From Clostridiaceae bacterium (GTDB taxonomy: Bacteria; Bacillota; Clostridia; DSM-8532): a DNA stretch of 7,784 bases. Both the position numbers and the translations under genes were made by a program. The stretch is taken from positions 1 through 7,784 of the forward strand of contig JANYKF010000137.1 of NCBI GenBank assembly GCA_025361665.1, read 5' to 3'. The notes below the pieces were generated by a model, which had not been told where the DNA came from, searched no databases, and worked only from the letters and a program-made list of their open reading frames with translations. Of this stretch, positions 1-5,593 are shown piece by piece. Position 1 is the first letter of the stretch. The number at the start of each line of letters is the position of its first letter.

Positions 1-1072
1 TTTTAAAGAACACCAAATCATTGAACATGAGCGCCGGTTTCATCGTATCCGATTTGAAGATATAGGGAATCGTGCCAAAGAAAGAAACTTCTTTTCCTGG
101 AGTTGACAACGACATGACAAGTATCAATCCGTTGAAGACAAGCAATACGGTTATGACGCCTATCATCATGATGCCCAAAACGATATCAATCAATGATTTC
201 CGCACTTTTGCGGTATAACTGCTCTTCCTGATAGGCTTGTAGGTTTCGCCTGCCTTCAAAACAATTTCCACATCGGAGGGAAAGTCGAGGTCTTTCCTGT
301 AGAATGGAAAATAGTACCGATGAGCAGATTTATAGGCATATATCGAAGATACTGTCAGGCAGATAACCATGATACCGCCAAGATAAACAAGATAGGCAGA
401 TTTTGAGAGGTCAAAGAAGTTTCCAATACTGCTCATCAATGCCCTGTCTGAAACAATTTCATAATTACCGCTGGCTATCTTCATGAACAACAGCAGGCAG
501 GCCATTGTAAATACCGCATACTTTGCCATATCCTGCGCTTTGATGAATAGTGAGAATGTCATGGTGGCAATTACTATGATGAGAACATCAAAAAAGCCGG
601 CCAGGTACGTGCTGAACATATAGTCGGTGACAAGCGGGTACTTCAGAAATGAGGTCAAAAAAACGGTCAGCAAAAACCCGATGCTGTATACAAGAAAAAT
701 GGAAGCCACTCTGGCGTAAAACTTTCCGAATATCATGAAAAGAGGGTTGAATTTCATATTGACCATCACGTACCAGCGATTCATGCTGATTTCGGCAAAT
801 GTAACATATTGGTAATTTGTCAGCAAATAGACAATCATGCAAATGAATATGAAATTGTTGTAGATGAAAAGCGTGCTGAAGTAGCTGGGCAGCATATACT
901 CCGGCGCCACATCGAACAAAACGCTTTGAGTAAGGGTCTGCAGGACATAGTAGACGGCAAAGGCACCCAGTGCCAAAAAGATGCCAAATCTTATCTGACT
1001 CCAAAAACTCACTTCTTTTTCTATATACGCTTGCTTCAGTTCCTTGGAAAAATAACTATTCCTGTAAATCAT
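1..1072 (-). CDS. ABC-2-type permease-like membrane protein with C-terminal signal-peptidase-like domain (partial)
   Basis: The frame is open from an ATG at 1072 to the left edge (357 codons seen, no stop), so the C-terminus is missing. The start overlaps the end of the ATPase-like gene by 17 nt. Six hydrophobic segments (about residues 28-48, 66-86, 110-142, 157-178, 185-200, 225-247) fit an ABC-2 transporter permease with both ends of that unit inside the cell. A charged cytosolic stretch (about 248-293) and a seventh membrane helix (294-322) follow. Next comes an extracytoplasmic segment with SDTMKPALMFNDLV at 341-354, which lines up without gaps with SGSMIPTLHIGTLI of the signal peptidase two genes upstream. 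The catalytic Ser of that family is Thr343 here. The permease assignment rests on topology and context rather than on a diagnostic motif. Substrate unknown; the fused domain suggests a role in processing or presenting exported proteins. Confidence 0.75.
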   Translation of the reverse strand, partial: MIYRNSYFSKELKQAYIEKEVSFWSQIRFGIFLALGAFAVYYVLQTLTQSVLFDVAPEYMLPSYFSTLFIYNNFIFICMIVYLLTNYQYVTFAEISMNRWYVMVNMKFNPLFMIFGKFYARVASIFLVYSIGFLLTVFLTSFLKYPLVTDYMFSTYLAGFFDVLIIVIATMTFSLFIKAQDMAKYAVFTMACLLLFMKIASGNYEIVSDRALMSSIGNFFDLSKSAYLVYLGGIMVICLTVSSIYAYKSAHRYYFPFYRKDLDFPSDVEIVLKAGETYKPIRKSSYTAKVRKSLIDIVLGIMMIGVITVLLVFNGLILVMSLSTPGKEVSFFGTIPYIFKSDTMKPALMFNDLVFFK

Positions 1073-2051
1073 GATTGCGCAATACCTCTCTGCATGCATT
1101 TCGCAAGTTTGGTTCATTGCGGGTCACAACATCCGGCGCAAGTCCGGATTTGCTGAAAACATCAAAAAAATCGCATCCAACCTCTGAACCATTGTAATTG
1201 AAAACCTCTATTGCGTTGCTTTTTGCGTCATCAACCCGGCAGGTAAACTGCGGGAAAGAATTGACAAGGATAGGCAGCATGACTTCAACCGCATCTGTCT
1301 GAATTGTATAGAGCACCTTGTCATAACGCTCGAGCATGGCTTTCATGTCACCGCAGTATTTGATTACACCAGACTGCAGCAGCATGATATCGGTCGAAAT
1401 GGCTTGCGCCAGCATATTGTTTTCAGTTGTGATGATGAGTGTTCTGTATTGCTTTTTTATCAGAACGGATATCCTGGTCATGACTTCGATGAGTTTCGCA
1501 TCGTAGCGAAGCCTTGGCAAGTTCAAAACAAGCAGCTGGCTTTGGCTGAAAGTGGCGCAAATCAGTGTCACAACCGCCTTTTCCTCTGGTTTCAATTGCG
1601 ATATCGGAGTCAGTGCAACATAATCCAGACCGACAGCAATCAGCCTGTCTAAAATCTCCTGCTGCCTTGACAGGGCATCCATCTTTGTCCTGGATGTGGC
1701 GAGCATCAAGTATTCAAGGACTTTCATGTTGATGAACAGCATATTGGTGCTTCCAATGTAAAATGTATGAGGTAGAACCGTTCTTTTGCGTCGCATCATG
1801 CCATGTTCCGAAAGGGAGCACCGTCCTTTTTGATAAGACCTGGCTCCAGCCATAATCTCAGTCAGCAGCATGATCTCAAAGATTGACTTTCCCAGAATAC
1901 TCCATACCTGGCCAGCCCTCGCTTCAAAGGATATTCCCCGCAAGACTTGCACAGGCTGGCTTTTCCCGTTTTGGTAATATTCATTTGAGTATACTTCACT
2001 CATGACGACCAGTTGGTCTCCATTGCTTTCCAATTCATTTCTCCTTTTCAT
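1056..2051 (-). CDS. ABC-transporter ATPase-like protein with degenerate catalytic motifs (pseudo-ATPase)
   Basis: A 331-residue protein with the spacing of an ABC nucleotide-binding domain in residues about 14-240 and a C-terminal extension like drug or polysaccharide exporter ATPases. Every catalytic motif is changed. The Walker A region reads ILGKSIFEIMLLTEIMAG (52-69), so the invariant Lys and Ser/Thr are Ile60 and Met61. The Q-loop Gln position is Ser101. The signature LSGGE is LKPEE (153-157). Walker B reads LLVLNLPRLRYD (173-184), with Asp to Asn177 and the catalytic Glu to Leu178. The H-loop His is Glu210. There is no frameshift or stop, and the fold-level spacing is kept, which argues for a selected non-hydrolytic protein rather than a decaying gene. 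ATG overlaps the signal peptidase stop as ATGA, implying coupled translation. An alternative TTG start at 2033 has the better Shine-Dalgarno (AGGAG, 7 nt upstream). Confidence 0.8.
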   Translation of the reverse strand: MKRRNELESNGDQLVVMSEVYSNEYYQNGKSQPVQVLRGISFEARAGQVWSILGKSIFEIMLLTEIMAGARSYQKGRCSLSEHGMMRRKRTVLPHTFYIGSTNMLFINMKVLEYLMLATSRTKMDALSRQQEILDRLIAVGLDYVALTPISQLKPEEKAVVTLICATFSQSQLLVLNLPRLRYDAKLIEVMTRISVLIKKQYRTLIITTENNMLAQAISTDIMLLQSGVIKYCGDMKAMLERYDKVLYTIQTDAVEVMLPILVNSFPQFTCRVDDAKSNAIEVFNYNGSEVGCDFFDVFSKSGLAPDVVTRNEPNLRNACREVLRNHDLQE

Positions 2052-2569
2052 GTAAAAGGTATGCGCATAATCATCACGGCTTTTATCCTGTCTGCCGAAA
2101 GCAGACCTTGATCAACCGCATTTTCCGGATTATCCCCTTTGGTTCTATACTGAATCTGGCCGTTGGCGCTCAGGACTTCAATAATTCTGTGAGTGACAGT
2201 CATCCCGTCGCTGGTAAAAGTGACCACATCGCCTTTCTTCAGCTGCAAACTTTCATCGAAAGCTTTTGACAGAATGAGAGTTCCAATATGTAAAGTTGGG
2301 ATCATGCTTCCAGACTGGACTACATATAGCTGATAACCCAATACGGAAGGCGTCTTGCCACTGCTTTTTGCCACGAGGACAGTGGTCAGGATTGTTCCCA
2401 AACCGATGAATAGCAAGATGAAAAGCGTCCAGTTCATTATCTTCCATGTTTTATGTCTCATGGATTTTCTTGATTTTCTATTTGTTATTCGTGCCCTTGC
2501 CTCTTCCATTTCTTTCTGCAATTCAGCTATCTGTTGTGCAGTCGTGTATTTCGCTTCCAAATCATTCAC
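2048..2569 (-). CDS. sipW: signal peptidase I, SipW/ER type (S26B)
   Basis: A 173-residue membrane serine protease expected to cleave signal peptides on the outer face of the membrane. Residues 1-30 are a charged, probably coiled N-terminus. A basic stretch (31-43) precedes one membrane helix (about 47-67). The nucleophile lies in SGSMIPTL (Ser88). KGDVVTF (112-118) leads to VTHRI, whose His127 replaces the Lys general base of SipS-type enzymes, marking the SipW/ER subclass. TKGDNPENAVDQ (143-154) is the conserved C-terminal box. The protein ends at IPFT, where SipW relatives usually continue into a second membrane helix, so that helix is absent. The start is GTG, and its ribosome binding site is poor (a G-run directly adjacent). 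It is the first gene of a three-gene operon and overlaps the next by 4 nt. The known B. subtilis SipW processes TasA-type matrix proteins; the substrate here is not visible. The gene symbol denotes the subfamily, not proven orthology. Confidence 0.88.
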   Translation of the reverse strand: MNDLEAKYTTAQQIAELQKEMEEARARITNRKSRKSMRHKTWKIMNWTLFILLFIGLGTILTTVLVAKSSGKTPSVLGYQLYVVQSGSMIPTLHIGTLILSKAFDESLQLKKGDVVTFTSDGMTVTHRIIEVLSANGQIQYRTKGDNPENAVDQGLLSADRIKAVMIMRIPFT

Positions 2570-2611
2570 GCCCCCATCAAAAGACTTTCCGACCCTTGCC
2601 TATGATTGCCA

Positions 2612-2634
2612 GATGTCAGTGTTCTGCAGACATC
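2612..2634. repeat. inverted repeat GATGTC-N11-GACATC over the sipW promoter start site
   Basis: The 6-bp arms at 2612-2617 and 2629-2634 are perfect, with an 11-nt spacer. The right arm touches the -10 box, so the element spans the predicted transcription start of the leftward operon. It could be an operator or the base of a 5' leader hairpin. The arms are short, so chance is possible. Confidence 0.4.
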
Positions 2635-2661
2635 ATAGCATTTTATAAGCATTTATGACAA
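2632..2661 (-). promoter_or_regulatory. sigma-A-type promoter of the sipW operon
   Basis: Read on the minus strand, TTGTCA (2661-2656) and TATGAT (2637-2632) are separated by 18 nt. A TGn extension directly precedes the -10 box. Transcription would begin near 2625, leaving a leader of about 55 nt before the GTG start. Confidence 0.6.
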
Positions 2662-2684
2662 CTTAGCAAAGCATAGCAGCAAGA

Positions 2685-2706
2685 TATGATTTTCTTATGA
2701 TTTTCT
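2685..2706. repeat. two perfect tandem 11-bp repeats upstream of the sipW promoter
   Basis: TATGATTTTCT occurs at 2685-2695 and again immediately at 2696-2706. The 11-bp period equals about one helical turn. The pair lies about 24 bp upstream of the -35 box, the usual position for an activator that binds direct repeats on one DNA face. The AT-rich composition could alternatively serve as an UP element. Confidence 0.6.
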
Positions 2707-2765
2707 TTTGACAAATTCTATCCAATCCACCGTTCATATTCATATCGCAAATGTCGGTCAGAATT

Positions 2766-2788
2766 TTACGTGGAATACCGTCACGTAA
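2766..2788. repeat. inverted repeat TTACGTG-N9-CACGTAA
   Basis: Perfect 7-bp arms at 2766-2772 and 2782-2788 surround a 9-nt loop, with a possible further G-T closing pair inside. No T-run follows on either strand, so it is not an obvious terminator. It could be a protein-binding site or a short RNA hairpin. Confidence 0.45.
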
Positions 2789-2871
2789 GAATCGACTTTT
2801 CTTCATAACAGGGATGAAGGGGCAGATACGGCGATTGTCCTGGTGCCTGCCTTTGCCAGATAATTCAAGGA

Positions 2872-2956
2872 ACTGAGAGTCAGCGAGGTCCCGTGCAAGC
2901 CTAGAATCGGATGAAGTACTGAGGGTCAGCAAGACCCCGTGCAAGCCAAGAATCGG
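2872..2956. repeat. imperfect 39-bp direct repeat, two copies, 46-bp period
   Basis: Copies at 2872-2910 and 2918-2956 differ at only four positions. They share CCCGTGCAAGCC and AGAATCGG and are separated by 7 bp. Two copies with such a short spacer do not make a CRISPR array. They look like a local duplication or part of a dispersed intergenic repeat. Confidence 0.75.
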
Positions 2957-3026
2957 AAAATGGGGGGCAATAAACGGCCAAACAGCCTCCAAACAACCGC
3001 CGAAACGGCCTGTAAAGGAAAAAACC

Positions 3027-3056
3027 TTGACAGCGGTTTTGTCTGCATGGTATCAT
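3027..3056 (+). promoter_or_regulatory. sigma-A promoter of the ylxM-ffh operon
   Basis: TTGACA (3027-3032) and TATCAT (3051-3056) are 18 nt apart, and TG at 3048-3049 gives an extended -10. The start of transcription near 3063 rules out the GTG at 3064 as a practical translation start and supports the start at 3094. Confidence 0.75.
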
Positions 3057-3093
3057 TCTTCATGTGGCTGTCAGGTGGAGCGGGGGGCTGTGC

Positions 3094-3474
3094 GTGTTGG
3101 AAACAGATGAACAATCCTCTTCGGAATACGCCTCCATCACGCGTCTGCTGGACTTCTACGGAGAATTGCTCTCGCCAAGGCAGTCGGAAGTACTGGATTT
3201 GCACTTCAACAGCGACTTGTCGTTGTTTGAAATTGCACAAGAAACGGGTGTCAGCCGTCAGGCGGTTCATGATGCCATCCGTGCCGGAAAGGCAATGCTG
3301 GCGAAGTACGAAGGGAAACTGAGTCTGGCGTCCAGATTTTCCAAACAGCAGGACATGGTCCGGCAGGCCCTCAATTTCATTCAAAAAGCGGCCGAAACGG
3401 AAAATCTGCAGGTATCGAAGGAATCTGCGGCAATGGCGGGAAACTGCCTGAAACAGTTATTGGAACAATTGTGA
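3094..3474 (+). CDS. ylxM: YlxM/p13-family helix-turn-helix protein, SRP-associated
   Basis: A 126-residue UPF0122 (YlxM/p13) family protein, encoded directly upstream of ffh in many Firmicutes and thought to modulate the signal recognition particle pathway. Family landmarks are RLLDFYGELLSPRQSEVLDL near the N-terminus, followed by LSLFEIAQETGVSRQAVHDAI, a sigma-70 region 4-like helix-turn-helix, and a helical C-terminal tail. I chose GTG 3094, giving M-L-E-T-D, because a G-rich ribosome binding site (GGGGGG at 3082-3087, with AGGTGGAG further up) sits in front of it. A TTG at 3097 is also possible. Its stop is 7 nt before ffh, and the GAGGA ribosome binding site of ffh overlaps that stop, so the two are co-translated. 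Confidence 0.9.
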   Translation: MLETDEQSSSEYASITRLLDFYGELLSPRQSEVLDLHFNSDLSLFEIAQETGVSRQAVHDAIRAGKAMLAKYEGKLSLASRFSKQQDMVRQALNFIQKAAETENLQVSKESAAMAGNCLKQLLEQL

Positions 3475-3481
3475 GGATTTC

Positions 3482-4825
3482 ATGGCTTTTGAGGGACTCA
3501 GCGAGAAATTGGCCGCCCTGGTCAAGAGAATGAAGGGGCAGGTCCGCGTCACGGATAAGGATGTCAAGGACATGATGCGCGAGATCAAACTCGCGCTTCT
3601 TGAAGCCGACGTCAGTTTCAAAGTGGTCAAGGACTTCATTGCCACCATCAGCGAGCGGGCTATCGGGATAGATGTACTGGAAAGCCTTACGCCGGGGCAG
3701 CAGATCGTGAAGATCGTTCACGAGGAACTGATTCGCCTCATGGGGTCCGTGCCGGCCAAGATCACCTATTCCTCCGCGCCTCCATCCGTCTACATGCTGT
3801 GCGGCCTTCAGGGCGCAGGCAAGACGACTACCGCAGGCAAGCTGGGCGCCGTGCTGCGCAAGGATGGAAAACGTCCCCTGCTGGTTGCCTGCGATATCTA
3901 CCGGCCTGCCGCCGTCAAGCAGCTGCAGGTCGTCGGCGGACAATTGAACATACCGGTATTCGAAATGGGTACGGGAACCGATCCGGTCACCATTGCCCAA
4001 AAAGCGGTGGCACATGCAAAGTCGATGATGTACGACGTCGTCATCATCGATACCGCCGGTCGCCTGCACATCGATGAAATCCTGATGGATGAACTCAAGC
4101 GGATAAGCAAGGCGGTAAAGCCCCAGGAAATCCTCCTGGTGGTCGACTCCATGACCGGGCAGGATGCCGTGAACGTGGCCGGAGCCTTCAACGAAAAGCT
4201 TGGCATCGATGGCATCATCCTCACGAAAATGGATGGGGATACCCGAGGCGGCGCAGCCCTGTCGACAAAAGCCATTACCGGGAAACCGATCAAATATGCC
4301 TGCATCGGGGAAAAACTGGGCGATATCGAGCCATTCTTCCCGGACCGCATGGCATCCCGCATCCTGGGCATGGGTGACGTGCTGAGCCTCATCGAAAAGG
4401 CGCAGACCGCTTATGACGAGAAGTCCGCAATGGATCTTGAAAAAAAGATACGCAACCAGACGTTCACATTGGACGACTTTTTGGAGCAGATGCAGCAGAT
4501 CAAGAAGATGGGACCGCTTCAGGACCTGCTGGGCATGCTTCCCGGCGTCGATGCCAAAGCCCTCAAGGGCATGCAGTTCGACGAGAAGCAATATGGACGC
4601 ACCATGGCCGTCATCCAGTCCATGACGAAACGGGAACGCAGCTATCCCAACATCATCAACGCCTCGCGCCGCATCCGCATCTCGAAGGGAAGCGGAACGA
4701 CGGTGCAGGATGTGAACCGTCTGCTGAAACAGTTTGAGGACATGAAGAAAATGATGAAGCAGTTCTCGGGTCCCAATGGCAAGAAGATGCTCAAAGGACT
4801 GGGCGGCATGAAACGCCCGTTCTGA
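3482..4825 (+). CDS. ffh: signal recognition particle GTPase Ffh (SRP54)
   Basis: A 447-residue protein of normal length that binds SRP RNA and signal sequences of nascent membrane proteins and docks with FtsY at the membrane. The N domain spans residues 1 to about 95. The G domain follows: G1 GLQGAGKTT (108-116), G2 region DIYRPAA (138-144), G3 DTAGR (190-194), G4 TKMDGD (248-253), and CIGEKLGDIEPF (274-285) at the G-M linker. The methionine-rich M domain covers about 328-428, with the RNA-binding motif ASRRIRISKGSGT (394-406) and the following VNRLLKQF helix. The ATG has GAGGA 4 nt upstream, overlapping the ylxM stop. There are no anomalies. It is clearly more GC-rich than the leftward operon. 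Confidence 0.98.
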   Translation: MAFEGLSEKLAALVKRMKGQVRVTDKDVKDMMREIKLALLEADVSFKVVKDFIATISERAIGIDVLESLTPGQQIVKIVHEELIRLMGSVPAKITYSSAPPSVYMLCGLQGAGKTTTAGKLGAVLRKDGKRPLLVACDIYRPAAVKQLQVVGGQLNIPVFEMGTGTDPVTIAQKAVAHAKSMMYDVVIIDTAGRLHIDEILMDELKRISKAVKPQEILLVVDSMTGQDAVNVAGAFNEKLGIDGIILTKMDGDTRGGAALSTKAITGKPIKYACIGEKLGDIEPFFPDRMASRILGMGDVLSLIEKAQTAYDEKSAMDLEKKIRNQTFTLDDFLEQMQQIKKMGPLQDLLGMLPGVDAKALKGMQFDEKQYGRTMAVIQSMTKRERSYPNIINASRRIRISKGSGTTVQDVNRLLKQFEDMKKMMKQFSGPNGKKMLKGLGGMKRPF

Positions 4826-4861
4826 TGCATAGATATTCTAGAAGAGAAGGTGGTGAAACCA

Positions 4862-5104
4862 ATGGTCAAAATGAGACTGAAGAGAATGGGTGCGAAGAAG
4901 ATGCCCTATTACCGCATCGTCATCGCGGACAGCCGCTCCCCACGGGATGGCAAGTTCATCGTACAGGTGGGCACTTATGATCCGCTGAAGAACCCTTCTG
5001 CGATTTCCTTCGATGTGGAAGTGGCGAAGCAATGGCTCGAAAACGGCGCGCAGCCAACGGATACCGTGAAAAAGCTGCTCAAGATCGCCGGCGTGACGGA
5101 GTAG
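4862..5104 (+). CDS. rpsP: 30S ribosomal protein bS16
   Basis: An 80-residue small-subunit ribosomal protein needed for 30S assembly. The N-terminus [20 protein letters not shown] and the following [12 protein letters not shown] and GTYDPL are diagnostic of bS16. The ATG at 4862 is preferred over in-frame GTGs at 4850 and 4853, because it gives the canonical N-terminus and those codons lie inside the purine-rich ribosome binding site (AGAAGGTGGTGA). It starts 36 nt after ffh and is clearly in the same operon, as in other Firmicutes. Confidence 0.97.
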   Translation: MVKMRLKRMGAKKMPYYRIVIADSRSPRDGKFIVQVGTYDPLKNPSAISFDVEVAKQWLENGAQPTDTVKKLLKIAGVTE

Positions 5105-5106
5105 TT

Positions 5107-5138
5107 CCGCGGCAGCCGGGAAGGATGGCGGCCCGCGG
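5107..5138 (+). other. GC-rich hairpin in the rpsP-khpA spacer
   Basis: CCGCGG (5107-5112) pairs with CCGCGG (5133-5138). After a 2-nt bulge, GCCG (5115-5118) pairs with CGGC (5129-5132), leaving a 10-nt loop. It begins 2 nt after the rpsP stop. A TTTTT run occurs only about 14 nt downstream, so it is at best a weak attenuator. An mRNA-stability or translation-tuning role is also possible. Confidence 0.5.
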
Positions 5139-5189
5139 TCGCACCATTCCGGTTTTTCTGCATTCTGCAACCCGATTGGAGGTGCTGGC

Positions 5190-5420
5190 ATGAAGGAATT
5201 GCTTGAACAAATTGCCCGCTCGCTGGTGGACCATCCCGAAAGCGTCTCGGTCACGGAAGTGGAAGAGGAAAACGAACTGATCCTCGAACTGCGCGTGGCG
5301 GCTGATGACATGGGCAAGGTCATCGGCAAGCAGGGACGCATCGCCAAGGCGATCCGCGTGGTCATGAAAGCGGCGGCCGTCAATGAAGACCGCAGGATTG
5401 TCGTGGAGATTGTCCAGTAG
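5190..5420 (+). CDS. khpA: KH-domain RNA-binding protein KhpA (YlqC family)
   Basis: A 76-residue protein made of one KH domain. The GxxG loop reads GKQG (46-49) within MGKVIGKQGRIAKAIRVVMK, and beta strands flank it (ILELRV; RRIVVEIV). Known homologues bind RNA broadly, partner with KhpB/EloR, and affect cell elongation and division in streptococci. A strong ribosome binding site (GGAGGTG, 5178-5184) precedes the ATG. The position right after rpsP is typical of Firmicutes. Unusually, the operon ends here instead of continuing to rimM-trmD-rplS. Confidence 0.94.
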   Translation: MKELLEQIARSLVDHPESVSVTEVEEENELILELRVAADDMGKVIGKQGRIAKAIRVVMKAAAVNEDRRIVVEIVQ

Positions 5421-5452
5421 CAGATGACGAGACCCGAAAATGAATGCAATCG

Positions 5453-5485
5453 TCTGGAATAAAAGGATCATCTGGAATAAAAGGA
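5453..5485. repeat. 18-bp tandem duplication abutting the terminator
   Basis: TCTGGAATAAAAGGA at 5453-5467 recurs at 5471-5485, with an 18-bp period and a perfect 15-bp match. The second copy supplies the left arm of the terminator hairpin. Read on the minus strand, each copy places a TCCTTTTATTCC tract after the hairpin, so the duplication may reinforce termination of asd transcripts. Confidence 0.7.
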
Positions 5486-5515
5486 CCGTCATGCCTTTCG
5501 GTATGCCGGTCCTTT
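5480..5515. terminator. bidirectional hairpin between khpA and asd
   Basis: AAAGGACCG (5480-5488) pairs perfectly with CGGTCCTTT (5507-5515). After one mismatch, CATGCC pairs with GGTATG, including one G-U, around a TTTC loop. The T-run is short on the plus strand and longer on the minus strand (CCTTTTATT). It lies between convergent genes and probably serves both. Confidence 0.8.
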
Positions 5516-5593
5516 GTTGAGTATCTGCCGAAGTGAAGCACTGATTCTGGCGGAACAATCTCACCCTGTATATGTGCTGTTTGACGACAGGGT

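Larger units (their letters stand above)
2707..3026. other. gene-free divergent spacer
   Basis: This stretch separates the AT-richer leftward operon from the GC-richer ffh operon. I see no supported gene. It holds an inverted repeat (2766-2788), an imperfect 39-bp direct repeat (2872-2956) and a purine-rich approach to the ffh-operon promoter. A minus-strand open frame (2663-2992) crosses it but runs through repeat copies offset by 46 bp, which is not a multiple of three, and has no recognisable product. The composition and repeats suggest remains of an insertion or a genome-specific intergenic repeat. Confidence 0.55.

Noticed and set aside
588..1004. Cys/His-rich minus-strand frame of 138 codons
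   Set aside because: It is a shadow of the permease gene, whose correct frame is open from 1072 to the edge and gives well-formed membrane helices.
2707..2745. TTGACA on the plus strand at 2707 as a second rightward promoter
   Set aside because: No acceptable -10 box lies 16-18 nt downstream, and the better extended -10 promoter at 3027-3056 explains ylxM-ffh.
2872..2956. Possible CRISPR repeats
   Set aside because: There are only two imperfect copies with a 7-bp spacer and no cas genes, so this is a direct repeat and not an array.
2663..2992. Minus-strand open frame of 109 codons in the divergent spacer
   Set aside because: It has no ribosome binding site or recognisable family. The internal DNA repeat has a 46-bp period that shifts frame, and the frame ends right at the sipW promoter.
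3377..4591. Long minus-strand open frame (404 codons) opposite ffh
   Set aside because: It lies antisense to an unmistakable Ffh. Its translation is rich in His, Asp and Gly with no family motif, as expected for a complement of GC-rich codons.
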